Part shown: positions 62,937-64,000 of the stretch, in pieces
How the letters are laid out: every line of letters begins with the position of its first letter
Position numbering within the stretch: position 1 is the stretch's first letter
NCBI RefSeq assembly: GCF_000016505.1
Contig: NC_009706.1
Location: 1,860,001-1,924,000, forward strand
DNA: 64,000 bases
Direction: 5' to 3'
Origin: Clostridium kluyveri DSM 555
GTDB taxonomy: Bacteria > Bacillota > Clostridia > Clostridiales > Clostridiaceae
Program-made: the position numbers and the translations under genes
The notes under the pieces: generated by a model
Told to the model about the DNA's origin: nothing
What the model saw: the letters and a program-made list of their open reading frames with translations, nothing else
Databases searched by the model: none

Positions 62937-63431
62937 TTATTTTAATGCTTCTACAACCTCAATAGATTGAACATTAACTTCATAAGATTGTTTATCTTTT
63001 ATAGTAATCCACAGAACCTTTTCTTTTTCTAAATTAACATTAATTGTGAGTGACATAGGTAATGCTAACATAACACTACCAGTCTCAAAATTTTGTATAG
63101 CAAAGAAAATATTATATTGATAGGTAGTCTTATGAGCTTCTTCATGCTGCCAAAAAATCCAAGCATCTTCACTTTGGGTACTGAGATTAGTAAAAGCTTC
63201 GGTAATACTATCTTCATAACTTTTCTTTTGAGTATCTGTTAATGTTACATGTAATATACTATTTAAAAGCTCTATTACTTTACTTACCATAACAGAAACT
63301 TCTGATGAAGTTTGTGTTATAGTTTGATCAACAACACCTACATCAACAATACCCTCATTATCGTCTGTCGTAGATAATAAAATAATTTTGTTAAATAATG
63401 TTGTTTTAAACGAATGACTAATTGATTTCAT
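62937..63431 (-). CDS. Cyt (delta-endotoxin CytB)-like cytolysin, short form
   Basis: 164 residues. From ~38 onward it aligns by eye with the C-terminal two thirds of Bacillus thuringiensis Cyt2 toxins: TQTSSEVSVMVSKVIELLNSIL, ITEAFTNLSTQSEDAWIFW, TTYQYNIFFAIQNFETGSVML, LPMSLTINVNLEKEK and VLWITIKDKQSYEVNVQSIE. Cyt proteins insert into membranes as pore-formers. Bacillus Cyt2 is ~260 residues, so ~70 N-terminal residues and the C-terminal tail that is clipped on activation are missing here. No ribosome site precedes the ATG, and a long dyad lies 16-60 bases upstream, so the 5' end may be truncated. It could still be a toxin core or a dead copy. Confidence 0.75.
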   Translation of the reverse strand: MKSISHSFKTTLFNKIILLSTTDDNEGIVDVGVVDQTITQTSSEVSVMVSKVIELLNSILHVTLTDTQKKSYEDSITEAFTNLSTQSEDAWIFWQHEEAHKTTYQYNIFFAIQNFETGSVMLALPMSLTINVNLEKEKVLWITIKDKQSYEVNVQSIEVVEALK

Positions 63432-63446
63432 ATATAATTTAAAATT

Positions 63447-63490
63447 AATATAGGATAGCTAGTTAAATATTTAACTAACTATCCTATATT
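63447..63490. repeat. Long near-perfect palindrome
   Basis: About 22-base arms (63447-63468 with 63469-63490), almost perfect with essentially no loop. It lies 6 bases beyond the stop of the 63497 gene and 16 bases before the Cyt-like ATG. It may be a terminator, or the end of an excised or inserted element. Confidence 0.7.
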
Positions 63491-63496
63491 TTCAAC

Positions 63497-63778
63497 TTAA
63501 TATTCCTCTTTAAAATTTTTTTGCCAATTACTTTTTTCAACACCATCTATCTTATCAAATATATCTTTTAAATAAAAAAATGCTTTATTAATTTCAATAT
63601 CTCTTTTATTTTTAATAACACCATTTTCTTTTACACTTTGATAAAAACTATTCTTATGCTTATTAAATCCTATATATACTTTTATACTTGCCCCAAATTC
63701 CTTATAATTAGCATATAAATATGGTTCTCCGTCTTTTATGGTATTAAATATCTGTAATATTTGATCTAATTTATCCAT
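63497..63778 (-). CDS. Small protein of unknown function upstream of the Cyt-like gene
   Basis: 93 residues with an ideal GGAGG ribosome site 8 bases before ATG. Mixed alpha/beta look (LYANYKEFGASIKVYIGFNKHKN, then helix KAFFYLKDIFDKID). No signal or membrane segment. It is on the same strand as the Cyt-like gene, separated by the palindrome. An immunity or partner role would be speculation. Confidence 0.6.
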   Translation of the reverse strand: MDKLDQILQIFNTIKDGEPYLYANYKEFGASIKVYIGFNKHKNSFYQSVKENGVIKNKRDIEINKAFFYLKDIFDKIDGVEKSNWQKNFKEEY

Positions 63779-63945
63779 TTTATCTGCCTCCTTCTCATCT
63801 AATAATTTTATTTTACTACGCTTGTCAACTTATTGCAATTGTGACGTTAGGCTTTACTAAAAAATGGTTTTTATCAAGGATATATTAGAAATATTCCTCA
63901 TCATAATTTTGTGGCTCAAATGTATAATTCATAAATTAATGTAAT

Positions 63946-63975
63946 TTGCTTACTCACAACTTTTTCTAGTATAAT
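63946..63975 (+). promoter_or_regulatory. Candidate promoter for the gene at the right edge
   Basis: TTGCTT (63946-63951), an 18-base spacer, TATAAT (63970-63975), 22 bases before the ATG at 63998. Confidence 0.55.
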
Positions 63976-63997
63976 CTAAACAAAGGAAGGTGGCTTT

Positions 63998-64000
63998 ATG
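63998..64000 (+). CDS. Start codon of a gene running off the window
   Basis: The window ends at an ATG preceded by AAAGGAAGGTGG, a good ribosome site 5-8 bases away, and by a sigma-A-like promoter. Only the start codon is visible, so the product is unknown. Confidence 0.5.

Overview
This window is low-GC, Gram-positive, anaerobe-type DNA from a Clostridium sensu stricto relative. The gene content resembles the C. kluyveri / C. ljungdahlii / C. carboxidivorans group; the genus call is inference and the species is not determined. Supporting signs are strong AGGAGG-type ribosome binding sites, frequent GTG/TTG starts, five riboswitches of Firmicute type (glycine, TPP and three SAM-I/S-box), a SpoT-like HD hydrolase, HD-GYP/EAL/GGDEF signalling proteins and a complete glycine cleavage operon. 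I saw no rRNA, tRNA, CRISPR array, insertion sequence or phage structural gene.

Layout. 1-1.6 kb: the C-terminus of a serpin and an HD-GYP protein with an apparent internal deletion. 1.6-5.8 kb: a methionine operon (metE plus a homocysteine methyltransferase/MTHFR fusion) behind a MET-box-like palindrome. 5.9-8.8 kb: a small HD hydrolase and a large helicase-nuclease-S24 peptidase fusion. 9-10.7 kb: an ECF sigma/anti-sigma pair and a decayed DUF2225 gene. 10.8-17.7 kb: glycine cleavage genes gcvT-H-PA-PB-lplA-lpd under a tandem glycine riboswitch. 17.8-21.2 kb: an EAL protein, thiC with a TPP riboswitch and a small HTH-like protein. 21.3-27.1 kb: a glycogen-type operon (alpha-glucan phosphorylase, GT4 synthase, nucleotidyltransferase/degenerate phosphomannomutase). 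27.4-41.2 kb: mixed genes (FAD-linked dehydrogenase, MarR-controlled ABC exporter pair, LysE exporter, KimA-like K+ transporter, YitT, GGDEF, HAD phosphatase, a small promoter-ORF-terminator cassette, ABM-domain protein). 41.4-43.8 kb: a two-gene GMC oxidoreductase.

43.9-62.3 kb is a sulfur island with three SAM riboswitches. One sits directly before a chemotaxis receptor. The second heads a sulfate operon: sbp-cysT-cysW-cysA, APS kinase, AprA/AprB-type APS reductase, and ATP sulfurylase CysD plus CysN with a degenerate APS-kinase tail. The third heads an operon that closely matches the HcyS/HcyF/HcyD/MetY protein-thiocarboxylate homocysteine pathway: a ThiS-like carrier with residues after its GG, a ThiF/MoeB-like adenylyltransferase, a JAMM protease, a sulfite reductase fused to TusA, and an O-acetylhomoserine sulfhydrylase. 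Read together: sulfate is imported, activated to APS, reduced to sulfite and then to sulfide, loaded on the carrier protein, and passed to O-acetylhomoserine to give homocysteine, which MetE (at 3.4 kb) can methylate. SAM shuts off the upstream steps.

62.3-64 kb holds small accessory genes, including a short protein clearly resembling the C-terminal part of Bacillus Cyt (delta-endotoxin) cytolysins, and the start codon of a gene that runs off the right edge. The strongest leads are the helicase-nuclease-S24 fusion, the SAM-riboswitch-controlled chemoreceptor, the clostridial Hcy-type operon with its unexplained structured leader, and the Cyt-like gene.
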